Notes: a model not told the origin generated them from the letters alone. Counted from the stretch's first letter, positions 34,820 to 44,210 are shown. The stretch is DNA of 64,000 nt from Spirochaetota bacterium (GCA_029974015.1 JARKUF010000011.1:1-64000), one strand, 5' to 3'. Made by a program: numbers and translations.

Positions 34820-35194
34820 CTACGGCCCGCCGAAAAGCACAAGCAGCGTAACAACGGCCTGGAAGGCCGACACCGGGAGCAAGGCCGCGAGTAAGACAAT
34901 CGACACAGGTGCGCGGAATTTTTTCCGTCCCCGGGCCATGAAAAATATATGGATGATGAAGATGAAAAGCCCCGATACAGACGCGAGCAAGGAAATCACC
35001 GATCCCGCCAGGGACGCCCGGGAGAACTCCACCAGGCCATAGAGAAGCGCCGCAATCAGCGGCAGGAGAAAACCCAGAAAGAGACCGCCCCCTGTTCGAA
35101 GGCGTTCCCGGTCCTCCCAGTATGCCGAATCGATCCAGTGAAGGATGAGCAACACTGCGTTGGAAAAGAAAAGCCAGAAGGCGATCTCCCGCAT
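34820..35194 (-). CDS. Small four-helix membrane protein
   Basis: This 124-residue protein has four hydrophobic helices. The first contains HWIDSAYWEDRE, a string I associate with a small uncharacterised family (HxxDSAYWxEW-like, possibly DUF6713). Start 35194 is preferred over 35221 because GGGAGG lies immediately upstream. A TIR element begins 23 bp upstream of the start codon. No partner is evident and no function can be read. Confidence 0.65.
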   Translation of the reverse strand: MREIAFWLFFSNAVLLILHWIDSAYWEDRERLRTGGGLFLGFLLPLIAALLYGLVEFSRASLAGSVISLLASVSGLFIFIIHIFFMARGRKKFRAPVSIVLLAALLPVSAFQAVVTLLVLFGGP

Positions 35195-35216
35195 AAGGCC
35201 TCCCGTTTTTTCATCC

Positions 35217-35309
35217 GGCAACCTCTAAAAACTCTTGTTTTCCCGCCCGCCTTCAGCGGGCGGGAAAACAAGAGTTATTGTGACCGCCCTTTAATTTTTA
35301 GAGTATCCC
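35217..35309 (-). repeat. TIR element, short subtype, copy F
   Basis: It begins GGCAACCTCTAAAAACT. A perfect stem CTCTTGTTTTCCCGCCCGC around TTCAGC-type loop and its complement follows, and the right end is GTGACCGCCCTTTAATTTTTAGAGTATCCC. The right half matches copy B. It sits in the divergent gap between the small membrane protein and polA. Confidence 0.75.
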
Positions 35310-35627
35310 ATCTTTTTTTCATTGGAATATTATCTGCTTGAATTTTCAATCATAATTTGGATGATATTGCCTGCGCTAACCGCAGAGGAGGCACGGAGAA
35401 CACAGAGGGTGCTAATACGGACGTAAGTGTTATGCGTTCCGGTAAAAATTGCCGCCTTAACGGGCGGCGCATCGAGGAATTCTTTTTACCCGGCCTTCAT
35501 ACGTCCCTTCCCCTCATCTTTAAATCCGTGAATGCCAGGACCAATGGTCTCCTTAGTCCTTGATTTCTAATTTCAGCGGCCCAGGGATTGCCTTCCTGCT
35601 TGAGGTTTTTTATATCGGGAGCATCTA
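35310..35627. other. polA upstream region, no gene seen
   Basis: About 320 bp without a convincing gene. A stretch near 35378-35412 (CTAACCGCAGAGGAGGCACGGAGAACACAGAGG) resembles a short dispersed sequence often seen between genes in anaerobic bacteria. A 68-codon frame here has no ribosome-binding site or recognisable content. The polA promoter should lie here but is not obvious by eye. Confidence 0.35.
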
Positions 35628-38330
35628 ATGAAAAAACGTCTCTTTGTAATTGACGGCCACGCCCTCTGCTACAGGGCGTATTATGCCTTCATCAAAAACC
35701 CTCTGGTGAACTCCAGCGGACAGAACACCTCGGCCATATACGGTTTCGCAAGGATGCTCCTCAGGCTTATCCAGGACGAGAAACCGGAGTACCTCACCGT
35801 TGCCTTCGATCCACCCAAGAAAACGTTCCGATTCGACATTTTCCCGGAGTATAAGGCTAACCGGGAAAAAATGCCCGACGACCTGGGCCCCCAGATTGAT
35901 GAGATAAAACGCATGCTGTCCGTCCTCGAAATTGCCGTGATTGAGGACCCTGACCACGAGGCCGACGATGTCCTCGGTTCAATAGCCGCAAAATACGCTT
36001 CGAAGGACCTGGAGGTGGTCCTTGTAACGGGCGACAAGGACGCCTATCAGCTCGTGAAAGAAAACGTCATAATCTACGCAAACAAAAAGGGCATAAGCGA
36101 ACACGAGGTCTACGACCGCGAAGGCGTCGTCTCCAAACTCGGCATCACCCCGGAGCAGGTGACCGATTACATGGCCCTTACGGGCGACAGTTCGGACAAT
36201 GTTCCCGGCGTCCGCGGCGTCGGCGAAAAGACCGCCCAAAAGCTGATCGCCGAATACGGCAACCTGGAAGCCATCTATGAAAACCTTGAATCAATTCGGG
36301 GAAAGCTTAAGGAACAACTCTCTGCCGGACGCGAGAGCGCCTACCTGAGCCGTGACCTCGTCACCATCAGGACCGGCCTGAATTTGGATATGGACCTCCA
36401 GTCCGCCCATACACCTGCCCTGTCCACCGATCCCGCCCGTCGATACTTCGTCAATATGGAGATGCCCTCCATCGTAAAGGATTTCCTTGGAGCGATGGAG
36501 GGGCCCGGGGAAAGCGTCGCGGCCTCAAAGAAGGACTACCGCATCATTAGGACCGCGGATGAACTCGATGCGGCCCTCATCGAGATCCGGAAAGCCGGCA
36601 TCGTGTCCGTCGACACGGAGACCACGGCAATTGACCCCGTCGAGGCGGACATCATCGGCATTTCCTTCTCCATTCGGGAGGGGGCGGGGTGGTATCTTCC
36701 CCTTGCCGGGGAAAGCCTCTTCGGAGGGGAGGCCATTGATGCAGCATCATCTCTCCTGAAAGTGAAACCCCTCCTGGAAGACCCGTCGGTTCACAAGGTT
36801 GGACAAAACATCAAATACGACCTCATCGTTCTCAAAAACGCCGGGGTAGAGCTTCAGGGAATCATCTTCGACACTATGATCGCCTCATACCTGCTCAACC
36901 CCGCCGAACGAAACCACAACATGGACGATATGGCTGAACGCCTTCTCCAATACAAGACGATCACATACAAGGAACTTGTTGGGAAGGGAAAGGACTCCGT
37001 TCCCATCACCGATGTCCCTCTGGAACGCCTGGCCGAATACGCCGTTGAGGACGCCGACATCACCCTCCGCCTCTACCGTCTCCTGGGGCCGAAACTCCGG
37101 GAAGATGGCCTTGAAGAGCTCTTTACAAAAGTGGAAATGCCCCTCCTTGAGGTCCTGGCAGTCATGGAATGGCATGGCGTGAAAATCGACCCGGCCCATT
37201 TCAAAAAACTCGGCGAGGAAAATCTCGCACTCCTCAAGGAGGCGGAGAAAAAAATTTACAAGGCCGCGGGAAGCCAATTTAACATCAACTCGACCCGCGA
37301 GCTCGCGGAAGTCCTCTTCACCAGGCTGAAGCTGAAACCTATAAAAAAAACCAAGACCGGCTTCTCAACGGACATATCGGTCCTTGAGGAGCTCCGGGGC
37401 CGCCACGAGATAGTCGATCACCTTATCGACTACCGTTCACTCATAAAACTGAAAACAACGTATATCGACGCCCTGCCGAAGCTCGTGTCCCAATGGACCG
37501 GAAGGATACACACCTCGTACAACCAGACCATCGTCGCAACGGGGCGCCTTTCCTCATCCTCGCCCAACCTCCAGAATATTCCGGTCCGCGATGAGATGGG
37601 GCGGCGCATCCGCGAGGGTTTTGTGCCTGAGAAAGGGGCACTCCTGATGTCGGCGGATTACTCCCAGATAGAACTACGCCTGGCGGCCCATCTTTCCGGC
37701 GATAAAAACATGATCCGCGCCTTTAAAGAAGGCACCGACATCCACAGCCTTACGGCTTCTTCGGTTTTCGGCGTGGGCCTTGAGGAAGTAACGCCGGACA
37801 TGCGCCGGCAGGCGAAGATCATCAACTTCTCCACAATTTACGGCGTCTCCCCCTTCGGCCTCTCCCGGCAGGCCGACATATCCATTCAGGACGCCGCCGG
37901 GTTCATTAAAAAATATTTCGAAACCTATCCCGGCTTTGAAATATATGTAAAGGAAACCATAGAATACGCACGGAAACATGGACAGGTAAAGACCCTCCTG
38001 GGGCGCAGAAGGCCCCTTCCCGAGATTACATCCGACGCGAAGTTCCGGAGAGAAGGCGCAGAGCGCGTGGCAATCAACACACCCATCCAGGGCACATCGG
38101 CGGACATGATAAAAATCGCCATGATCGATATACATAAGGAGCTGGACACATCAGGGATGAAAACGAAAATGATCATGCAGGTCCACGACGAGCTCGTTTT
38201 TGAAGTACCGGAAGCGGAAAAGGAAGCGGCGGAAGCCCTTGTGCGCAGAGGCATGGAAGGGGCCCTGAAGCTCGATGTCCCCATCGTGGTGGACATCGGA
38301 TGGGGCAAAAACTGGGCGGAGGCGCACTGA
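35628..38330 (+). CDS. polA: DNA polymerase I
   Basis: The 900-residue protein has all three PolA domains. The 5'-3' exonuclease spans residues 1 to about 290 (DGHALCYRAYYAF, DADDVLGS-type HEADDVLGS, TGDKDAYQLV, GDSSDNVPGVRGVGEKTA). The 3'-5' exonuclease spans about 315-500 with an intact DTET motif (about residue 328) and YAVEDADIT. The polymerase domain has DYSQIELR (motif A, about 676), RRQAKIINFSTIYG (O-helix) and QVHDELVFE (motif C). It fills repair gaps and removes RNA primers. Proofreading residues are present, unlike in some thermophile and Gram-positive PolA proteins. Confidence 0.97.
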   Translation: MKKRLFVIDGHALCYRAYYAFIKNPLVNSSGQNTSAIYGFARMLLRLIQDEKPEYLTVAFDPPKKTFRFDIFPEYKANREKMPDDLGPQIDEIKRMLSVLEIAVIEDPDHEADDVLGSIAAKYASKDLEVVLVTGDKDAYQLVKENVIIYANKKGISEHEVYDREGVVSKLGITPEQVTDYMALTGDSSDNVPGVRGVGEKTAQKLIAEYGNLEAIYENLESIRGKLKEQLSAGRESAYLSRDLVTIRTGLNLDMDLQSAHTPALSTDPARRYFVNMEMPSIVKDFLGAMEGPGESVAASKKDYRIIRTADELDAALIEIRKAGIVSVDTETTAIDPVEADIIGISFSIREGAGWYLPLAGESLFGGEAIDAASSLLKVKPLLEDPSVHKVGQNIKYDLIVLKNAGVELQGIIFDTMIASYLLNPAERNHNMDDMAERLLQYKTITYKELVGKGKDSVPITDVPLERLAEYAVEDADITLRLYRLLGPKLREDGLEELFTKVEMPLLEVLAVMEWHGVKIDPAHFKKLGEENLALLKEAEKKIYKAAGSQFNINSTRELAEVLFTRLKLKPIKKTKTGFSTDISVLEELRGRHEIVDHLIDYRSLIKLKTTYIDALPKLVSQWTGRIHTSYNQTIVATGRLSSSSPNLQNIPVRDEMGRRIREGFVPEKGALLMSADYSQIELRLAAHLSGDKNMIRAFKEGTDIHSLTASSVFGVGLEEVTPDMRRQAKIINFSTIYGVSPFGLSRQADISIQDAAGFIKKYFETYPGFEIYVKETIEYARKHGQVKTLLGRRRPLPEITSDAKFRREGAERVAINTPIQGTSADMIKIAMIDIHKELDTSGMKTKMIMQVHDELVFEVPEAEKEAAEALVRRGMEGALKLDVPIVVDIGWGKNWAEAH

Positions 38331-38389
38331 CAAACAGGCCGGGAAAGCTTCGGGCGACATTAAACCTGCCGGCGTTGCCGGATTAAATA

Positions 38390-38854
38390 TTATTTCAAAA
38401 ACCTCGCGATAAATCTTTCTCGCAATCCCGCCAGCTCCTTCATATGGGCCCCCACCAGAAGGGCCGAGAAGAGAGTGACGATGACTCCCAGTGACACGCT
38501 TATGGCGAACTCGAAACATTCGCCCATGCGCTCCCCTAACCATATCCGAGGTTCGCTGAACTGCACCAGGACCAGGCTCGCCACAATGATCGCCTCGGCG
38601 GAGAGCCAATTCAGGAGCGACACTTTTTTTCCGAAGACGGTCCCGGACGCCTTCACGGACCTCATGATGATTTCCCGCATGTCGCGGTCCACAAACAAAG
38701 GGCCCTGTTCCGCCACGGCGCGGTACACGGCGTCCAGGCGCCGCGCTTCGGCCCGGCAATTTGGACACCGGAAGAGATGAATGCGCATGAACAAACCGGG
38801 GCGCTCGCCGGCGTCCAGGGACATGTAGTTTTCGATGAGCCTGTCACATTTCAT
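38390..38854 (-). CDS. Anti-sigma factor with zinc-finger (zf-HC2-like) N-terminus
   Basis: This 154-residue protein begins with a compact segment holding H-x3-C-x2-C (HLFRCPNC, near residues 26-33), the zinc-binding anti-sigma (ZAS/zf-HC2) pattern. Two membrane helices follow at about 80-100 and 110-135. GGAGGAG lies four bases before ATG 38854, and the start overlaps the end of the ECF sigma gene by 11 bp. It probably holds that sigma factor inactive at the membrane. The outward-facing part is very short, so any signal is likely sensed in the membrane or cytoplasm. Confidence 0.82.
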   Translation of the reverse strand: MKCDRLIENYMSLDAGERPGLFMRIHLFRCPNCRAEARRLDAVYRAVAEQGPLFVDRDMREIIMRSVKASGTVFGKKVSLLNWLSAEAIIVASLVLVQFSEPRIWLGERMGECFEFAISVSLGVIVTLFSALLVGAHMKELAGLRERFIARFLK

Positions 38855-39410
38855 GGTACTCCTCCGCAATGGTCCCCTGAAGCGAGTCGCGCAGCACCTG
38901 CTTCGCACGGAAGACATGTGATTTGACCGTGTTCACCGGAAAACCCGTGATCTCCGAGATTTCCGCGTAACGCAAGCCGTAAAAAAAATATAAATCCACG
39001 CAAATCCTGTAATTCTCGGGCAGTTCCGCCACGGCCTTTCTCAATGCCGAGCGGACCTCTTCCTTCAAATGCGTCTCCTCGGGAGTGGCCCCCTCCCAGG
39101 AAAGAGCGGACTCCGCCAGGCTCTCGGCGGCGCGCCGGCCCTTCACGCTGTTTATGCCGTGGTTGTAGGCCACCCTGGTAATCCAGAAAACGAAACGCGA
39201 CTTACCCTGAAACGTCCCGAGGCTGTTGTACGCCTTCAAAAACACTTCCTGGGCGAAATCGGACGCATCGTCATGGTTTCTGAAAAACATCATGCCGATA
39301 TTGAAAATCTTCTTCTGGTATCGGCCCACCAGCTCCCCAAAGAGGTCTACATTGCCCCGGTTGACTTTACTGACAATTTCCTCGTCGCGTTCACTCCTGC
39401 GGCTATCCAT
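38844..39410 (-). CDS. ECF RNA polymerase sigma factor (RpoE-like)
   Basis: The 188 residues show region 2 (FGELVGRYQKKIFNIGMMFFRN, then DDASDFAQEVFLKAYNSL, FVFWITRVAYN) and region 4 (ELPENYRICVDLYFFYGLRYAEISEITG, then VNTVKSHVFRAKQVLR). Regions 1 and 3 are absent, as in group IV sigma factors. It overlaps the membrane-protein gene before it by 8 bp and the anti-sigma gene after it by 11 bp, so the three are translated together. Its target promoters are not identifiable here. Confidence 0.93.
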   Translation of the reverse strand: MDSRRSERDEEIVSKVNRGNVDLFGELVGRYQKKIFNIGMMFFRNHDDASDFAQEVFLKAYNSLGTFQGKSRFVFWITRVAYNHGINSVKGRRAAESLAESALSWEGATPEETHLKEEVRSALRKAVAELPENYRICVDLYFFYGLRYAEISEITGFPVNTVKSHVFRAKQVLRDSLQGTIAEEYHEM

Positions 39411-39759
39411 CTTTTTTCGCGGATATTCTTATCCGGATAATGAAAAAGGAAATGAGCCCCACGCCCACGGCGAAGGGGATAAGTCCGCCTAAAAGACCAT
39501 AGCTGTACCCTTCACGAAGATAGAAAAAAAGGCTCATTCCAAGGCCGATACAGAAGCTCAGAAGGCCGAAAAAGAGCGAGAAGCTGTCGAGGTCGAACTT
39601 CTCGATGGTACGTTGATAAGTACCTTTTTCAATCATGAGCATCCTCGCCCTGTGGCCATAGTAAATGTAAAAAAACAGGACTGTGGAGCCGAAGACGATT
39701 CCCACGATTGGTATCACAGTAACTATTATCTGCGCCGCAAGGGACGGTGCGTTTTCCAT
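39403..39759 (-). CDS. Small membrane protein of the ECF sigma operon (DUF6249-like)
   Basis: This 118-residue protein has three membrane helices with a basic cytoplasmic loop after the first (YYGHRARMLMIEKGTY). This arrangement, placed before an ECF sigma/anti-sigma pair, is seen in several phyla under names such as DUF6249. AAAGGAG lies just before the ATG. It overlaps the sigma gene by 8 bp. It could modulate the anti-sigma factor or be its sensory partner; that is inference from position. Confidence 0.7.
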   Translation of the reverse strand: MENAPSLAAQIIVTVIPIVGIVFGSTVLFFYIYYGHRARMLMIEKGTYQRTIEKFDLDSFSLFFGLLSFCIGLGMSLFFYLREGYSYGLLGGLIPFAVGVGLISFFIIRIRISAKKDG

Positions 39760-39848
39760 GGTGCGCTCCTTTTAATATCTACCCGATATCGTGGTCTTAC
39801 AATTCCATTCTGTCAATCCAATTTACTCAATCCATTTTGCCGACCCTG

Positions 39849-41435
39849 TCAATACTCCTTCCGCCCCGCGAAGGCCGATTCCGGAGCAGGCCTTACGGTA
39901 AAATTACGACTCATAGCAGCGATTGCCCTGGTCGCCGGCAATTCGCGCTTTCCCAAAACACGCTTCGTAATTTTGTAGAAGTGGTGCTCACGGACGGCCA
40001 TTCTTACGGCCTCTGGAAAACATGACGGGTCTTTCATGAAAGCCTTCCAGAGAAACGCAAGATAACGAAATCCGTATAACGATAAGGATTGCGTAAGAAA
40101 GGAAGTGACGAAGGCCCGAATGTCCTGCCAATCCAGGGTCCTTCGCGGACGCTCCCTCCACGGCACCTGTTTAAGGGTGACGAGACAGCGTTCAAAATAA
40201 TTCTTCGGCAGATAGACGTCCCGCAGAACACGCCGGTAGCCCCTGGTAATAACCTCCGGGTCCATCACCGGTACAAAGTTCATGTCCAGGTCATGTGTAT
40301 TATTGCCGGAGCTTTCGGAAAGCAGTCTCCCCTCCCGCTCGAGCCGACGGTAGAGCTGGGTCCCCGGCAGCGCCATCATTAGGCCCACCATGGACATGAG
40401 GATCCCCGACTCCCGGATGAAGCGTATCTGGAGATCGAAAATGTCCGCCGGGTCGGTATCGAACCCGATGATAAAACCGGCGCTCACCTCAATGCCCTTA
40501 TTCTGTATCGCCCTGACGCTTTCAATGAGCTTTTTGCGGGTGTTCTGCGACTTCTGCGCGTGAAGAAGCGTTGATTCCACAGGGGTTTCGATGCCGAGAA
40601 AAACCATGTCGAAGCCGGCCTTAACCATCTCGTCCATCAGGTCCGCTTCGTCGGCCAGGTTGACACTCGCCTCGGTGAAAAAAACGAATGGAAACCCGCG
40701 CTTTTCCTGCCACTCGATTAACCGTGTGAGGAGCTTCCGCACCTCCTTTTTATTGCCGATAAAGTTATCGTCCACTATGAAGAGGGAGCCGCGAAATCCG
40801 GTTTCGTACACCGCCTCAAGTTCCCCGAGGAACTGGTCCGGCGTTTTCGTCCTGGGCTTACGTCCGAACATTTCAATGATGTCGCAGAATTCGCAGTTGA
40901 ATGGACACCCCCGGGAAAACTGAAGCATCATTGAGTAATAGCTTTTAACGTCCAGAAGGTCGAATCGGGGCAAGGGCGTGGCGGTGATATCGGGTTTCTC
41001 ATCGTCTTGATAGACCTTTTTCGCCCTTCCCGCCTCGAAGTCGTTGAGAAAATCGGGAAGGACCCGCTCCGCCTCTCCCAGGATGAAATGGTCCACACCG
41101 GCGATCTTTTCATAGGACGAGGTGGGATAAGGGCCGCCTGCCACGACGGTTTTTCCACACTCCCTGCAGAGGGCCACGACCTTCTTCAGGGATTCCTTTT
41201 GTACAATCATGGCGGACACAAAAACGATGTCGGCCCGGTCTATGTCTTTACGCGCCAAATTCCGTACATTCATGTCCACGAGGAAGACGTCGTAGTTCTC
41301 CGGCAACATTGCCGCCACGGTGATAAGTCCCAGAGGCGGGAATTGGGCTTTCTTGCCTACAAATTTCAAAGAATGCTTAAAGCTCCAGTAGGTCGCCGGT
41401 ATTTCCGGATACACCATCAATACTTTTGTACGCAT
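39849..41435 (-). CDS. B12-binding radical SAM protein with DUF4070-type C-terminus
   Basis: This 528-residue protein has an N-terminal cobalamin-binding Rossmann domain (residues about 1-150, PPLGLITVAAMLP, VAGGPYPTS). A radical SAM barrel with the cluster motif GCPFNCEFCDI (Cys-x3-Cys-x2-Cys) follows, with SLFIVDDNFIGNK, GIETP and GFIIGFDTDP. A DUF4070-like region occupies the C-terminus. Members of this group methylate or rearrange unactivated carbons in lipids, hopanoids and bacteriochlorophyll-type molecules, so a lipid or secondary-metabolite modification is likely. The substrate cannot be told. It lies downstream of the 7TM-SpoIIE gene on the same strand. Confidence 0.87.
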   Translation of the reverse strand: MRTKVLMVYPEIPATYWSFKHSLKFVGKKAQFPPLGLITVAAMLPENYDVFLVDMNVRNLARKDIDRADIVFVSAMIVQKESLKKVVALCRECGKTVVAGGPYPTSSYEKIAGVDHFILGEAERVLPDFLNDFEAGRAKKVYQDDEKPDITATPLPRFDLLDVKSYYSMMLQFSRGCPFNCEFCDIIEMFGRKPRTKTPDQFLGELEAVYETGFRGSLFIVDDNFIGNKKEVRKLLTRLIEWQEKRGFPFVFFTEASVNLADEADLMDEMVKAGFDMVFLGIETPVESTLLHAQKSQNTRKKLIESVRAIQNKGIEVSAGFIIGFDTDPADIFDLQIRFIRESGILMSMVGLMMALPGTQLYRRLEREGRLLSESSGNNTHDLDMNFVPVMDPEVITRGYRRVLRDVYLPKNYFERCLVTLKQVPWRERPRRTLDWQDIRAFVTSFLTQSLSLYGFRYLAFLWKAFMKDPSCFPEAVRMAVREHHFYKITKRVLGKRELPATRAIAAMSRNFTVRPAPESAFAGRKEY

Positions 41436-41529
41436 ACAAAACTCCTCTGACGATAGGGGATATCTCTACATGTATGCGTATAAAGACAGGAAGGTGCGCG
41501 TTACGGTTGCAAAAAAACTTCGTAGGAGG

Positions 41530-43119
41530 TCACACTGTCCGTTTTATTGTTAAGACGGTCATATCGTCGCTAATAGGTTCGTTTCCTAAAAACTCGGAAA
41601 AGTCGTCGATGATACGCGACAGTGTCTCCCTGGCCGATCCGCCTGCGGCCTTGCGAAACGATTCCATCACTCTTTCAAAGCCGAACTCTTCCCCCGATGC
41701 GTTCCTGCTCTCAAAAAGGGCATCGGTATAAAGAAGAAGAAAATCACCTGTGCCCATTCCAAATTCCACCATATCAAAATGGGCGTCATCGTTCTCCACT
41801 CCCAGGATAGGCCCCTTCATCATTCCTGATGGTGGAAACACTGGTTCCGGGGCATCAGCACCAGAACGCAGGCGAAGCATATCCGGATGAGCGGCATTCA
41901 CGTATTGTACATTGTTTTCTTGAAAGCGAAGGATGATGCCGGTAAGATAATGGTCGACCGCTCCAAGCTCCCGTATTAGCTCCCGGTTTATTCTTGCCAT
42001 AACCAGGTCCAAGCCGCTGCCAGGGTCCTTCTCGAAATTCCGAAAGGCTATCGATTTCGCAAGTAGGGTAATAAGACCCGAAGAAATACCGTGCCCCGAA
42101 ACGTCGAAAAGCGAAAGCCCCAAAAGGGAGCCATTAAACGTATAAAAATCATAGATATCGCCTGAAACACCCGCCATAGGCCTATAAGAAAATGCGATAT
42201 CCCAGCCCTCCATTGCAGGGGGCTCCCCGGGCAGGATGTTCATCTGCACATTTACCGCCATGTTCATATCGCGCTGGGCTATTCTATAGGCATTCTCCAG
42301 ACTCGCGTTTGTTTCACTGAGTTGCTCGTTAATAGCCTCAAGCTCCTCAAAGGCCGCCTTGAGTTCCTCAGTCCGAGAAGCGACTTTCCTTTCCAGGTTG
42401 ACATTTAAGTCTCTAAACTTGTTATGCAGGTCCACGAAGGAATTCAGGAAAGCCTGGTCCATGGAAAGAATGATAAGCATGTAAGCATATTCCACCAAAT
42501 ACACAAAATGATATACTGAGGCCGAAACCATGATGTCGTTGAATGCAGCAAAGAAAAACAAAACGAAAGCTATCACTACTGGAAGGATACGCCTGTTCCC
42601 CGATCTATAGTTTCCGATCATTAGATACATCATAAACATAAAACATGCGAGTATCGAAACGAACTGCGCCACATAAATGGCCCCCGGATCGGCCTCGTAG
42701 TAAGTGATGTCAATCACACTGCCGATGCGGACATGCTTTATCATTGGGAGATCGGGCGTCAAGGTAAGAGGACCCTCCACCAGTAGCCCAAGAAAGAAAA
42801 TAGTCACGAAGACTGAAGTGAGAAGAAAAAAAGTCTTTTTAAGCCGGGAACCGGTGTAATGGTACACGAACCAGCAGATGGAGATGGAAAGTAATCCCAG
42901 GGTGGCAAGTTGGAGCCTCTGCCATGCCACTCCCTCCAGTATGTTCTCGGCATTATACAGTCCGACGCAAAATACATCATAAAGAGCTATAATAAAACAA
43001 CAAAGGGAAAAGAGAATAGAAGCAGTCTCCCTGCGTTTAAAATACATCCGTACATAATAGAGGCCTACATAAAAAACGACGGAGGCCATCATCACAACGG
43101 GAATTGAAACCTGGTTCAT
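41530..43119 (-). CDS. 7TM sensor-SpoIIE/PP2C serine phosphatase
   Basis: This 529-residue protein starts with seven probable membrane helices (residues 1-225) and a coiled-coil linker (about 228-290). A SpoIIE-type PP2C phosphatase ends it, with metal-binding motifs GVSGDIYDFY, LFDVSGHGISSGL, LLLYTDALFE and PISDDMTVLTI. Such phosphatases act on anti-anti-sigma proteins in partner-switching cascades. Its membrane half is similar to that of the AraC regulator at 27945-29594: ALYDVFCVGLY, WQRLQLATLGLL, YYEADPG and VEYAYMLIIL recur at the same positions. GGAG lies nine bases upstream of the ATG. No STAS or HATPase partner is adjacent, but the receiver-HATPase fusion at 58682 is a candidate in the same genome. 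Confidence 0.9.
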   Translation of the reverse strand: MNQVSIPVVMMASVVFYVGLYYVRMYFKRRETASILFSLCCFIIALYDVFCVGLYNAENILEGVAWQRLQLATLGLLSISICWFVYHYTGSRLKKTFFLLTSVFVTIFFLGLLVEGPLTLTPDLPMIKHVRIGSVIDITYYEADPGAIYVAQFVSILACFMFMMYLMIGNYRSGNRRILPVVIAFVLFFFAAFNDIMVSASVYHFVYLVEYAYMLIILSMDQAFLNSFVDLHNKFRDLNVNLERKVASRTEELKAAFEELEAINEQLSETNASLENAYRIAQRDMNMAVNVQMNILPGEPPAMEGWDIAFSYRPMAGVSGDIYDFYTFNGSLLGLSLFDVSGHGISSGLITLLAKSIAFRNFEKDPGSGLDLVMARINRELIRELGAVDHYLTGIILRFQENNVQYVNAAHPDMLRLRSGADAPEPVFPPSGMMKGPILGVENDDAHFDMVEFGMGTGDFLLLYTDALFESRNASGEEFGFERVMESFRKAAGGSARETLSRIIDDFSEFLGNEPISDDMTVLTIKRTV

Positions 43120-43250
43120 GATTGAGCTCTCCTCAATTACTCGATAAATGCCTCATCCCCACAAAAGCCAACAAGTGAGCGGTTCATCCTAACGCCAAAA
43201 ACCCAAGGACGAGACATGTCCTCCACGAGCATAGATGGACGACGCGAACA

Positions 43251-43874
43251 TCATGAATTACCATTTATGCAGCCATTGAAACCATGAAAGTTCCTTAATC
43301 CATGGTCCAGCAGAGGGCGGATATCCGCCTTACCCATTGGCTCAAGAGAGCGATGGCGGCGGACGGGAATACCGTTCGCCGCGCAGAATAATATCTGCAG
43401 TACGTCTCCATGGGACACTACGAGGATGTCCTTTCCTGAATATTCGTTCTCGCATCGGAAGAGAAATTCCAGGGCACGCTCTCCCACCTCCCTAACCGAT
43501 TCCACTCCAAAATAACAATGGTCCGGGTCCTCCAGATCGCGTTCCCACACCATTTCATACCGGCTGTCGTCCCCGCCGTCAAGTTCCCCGAAAAAACGAT
43601 CGCGCAAAAGGTAAGTGGAGTGCACTTCTTCGACGCCGAAAATATTCGCCGCAATCGCGGCAGTTTCCAGGGCGCGCTTGAAATCGGAGGAATAGATCAG
43701 GTCGATGGATTTCCCTTCCGAAAACTCCAGGACGCTTTCACCGGACTCTTCCCTCCCCTTTGAAGTGAGGCCAAAATTTTCGAGTGCCATCTCGGGCGCG
43801 CTCGCAATTATTCCCGCGGCATTTGCCCCGCTTTCGCCGTGGCGCATAAGGAAGTAGGTGTTCAAGTATTCCAT
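43251..43874 (-). CDS. Histidine phosphatase family protein (phosphoglycerate mutase-like)
   Basis: This 207-residue protein has the phosphohistidine motif FLMRHGESGANA at the N-terminus, SSDFKRALETA, the acidic middle region and VVSHGDVLQIL with the second catalytic His. Relatives include cofactor-dependent phosphoglycerate mutase, alpha-ribazole phosphatase and other phosphatases; the exact substrate is not clear. It stands alone with a repeat element upstream. The next gene downstream is the 7TM-SpoIIE phosphatase. Confidence 0.82.
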   Translation of the reverse strand: MEYLNTYFLMRHGESGANAAGIIASAPEMALENFGLTSKGREESGESVLEFSEGKSIDLIYSSDFKRALETAAIAANIFGVEEVHSTYLLRDRFFGELDGGDDSRYEMVWERDLEDPDHCYFGVESVREVGERALEFLFRCENEYSGKDILVVSHGDVLQILFCAANGIPVRRHRSLEPMGKADIRPLLDHGLRNFHGFNGCINGNS

Positions 43875-43926
43875 AAGTTGATCCGCCCGGTCCTTTCCGT
43901 GTCTTATATTTTAAAGGAATCTATAA

Positions 43927-43994
43927 GGGCATCCACAAAAACCAGGGCCCTCCCGCCTTAGGCGGGAGGAAAAACCTGAGTATTAGAGTTTCCT
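43927..43994. repeat. TIR element fragment, copy G
   Basis: It reads GGGCATCCACAAAAACCAGG, then CCCTCCCGCC-TTA-GGCGGGAGG, then AACCTGAGTATTAGAGTTTCC. It keeps the hairpin and right end of the family but lacks the AT-rich left half. It is about 70 bp from the next, complete copy. Confidence 0.55.
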
Positions 43995-44066
43995 TAAAAT
44001 ATTCAGCACCAGCGGCCCATCCATATTTACACCGGTCTTCCCCCTAAATCAAACCTTTTTTGTATA

Positions 44067-44186
44067 GGGAATCCCTAAAAATTTAATTTTTAAAGTTACC
44101 ATAAATTGTAACCACTGGCATACCCTGGACTTTGGTTTTCCCGCCCGCCGAAGACGGGCGGGAAAACCAAATTATTAGAGGTTGCC
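44067..44186 (+). repeat. 120-bp TIR element, copy H (near-complete)
   Basis: It is exactly 120 bp. It has left end GGGAATCCCTAAAAATTT, inner block CATAAATTGTAACCACTGG and CATACCCTGGACTTTGG, hairpin TTTTCCCGCCCGCCGAAG .. GACGGGCGGGAAAA and right end AATTATTAGAGGTTGCC. A 3-bp direct repeat ATA flanks it. It lies directly upstream of the aminotransferase gene. Confidence 0.85.
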
Positions 44187-44210
44187 ATACTAAATAATTA
44201 ATTCCAATAA

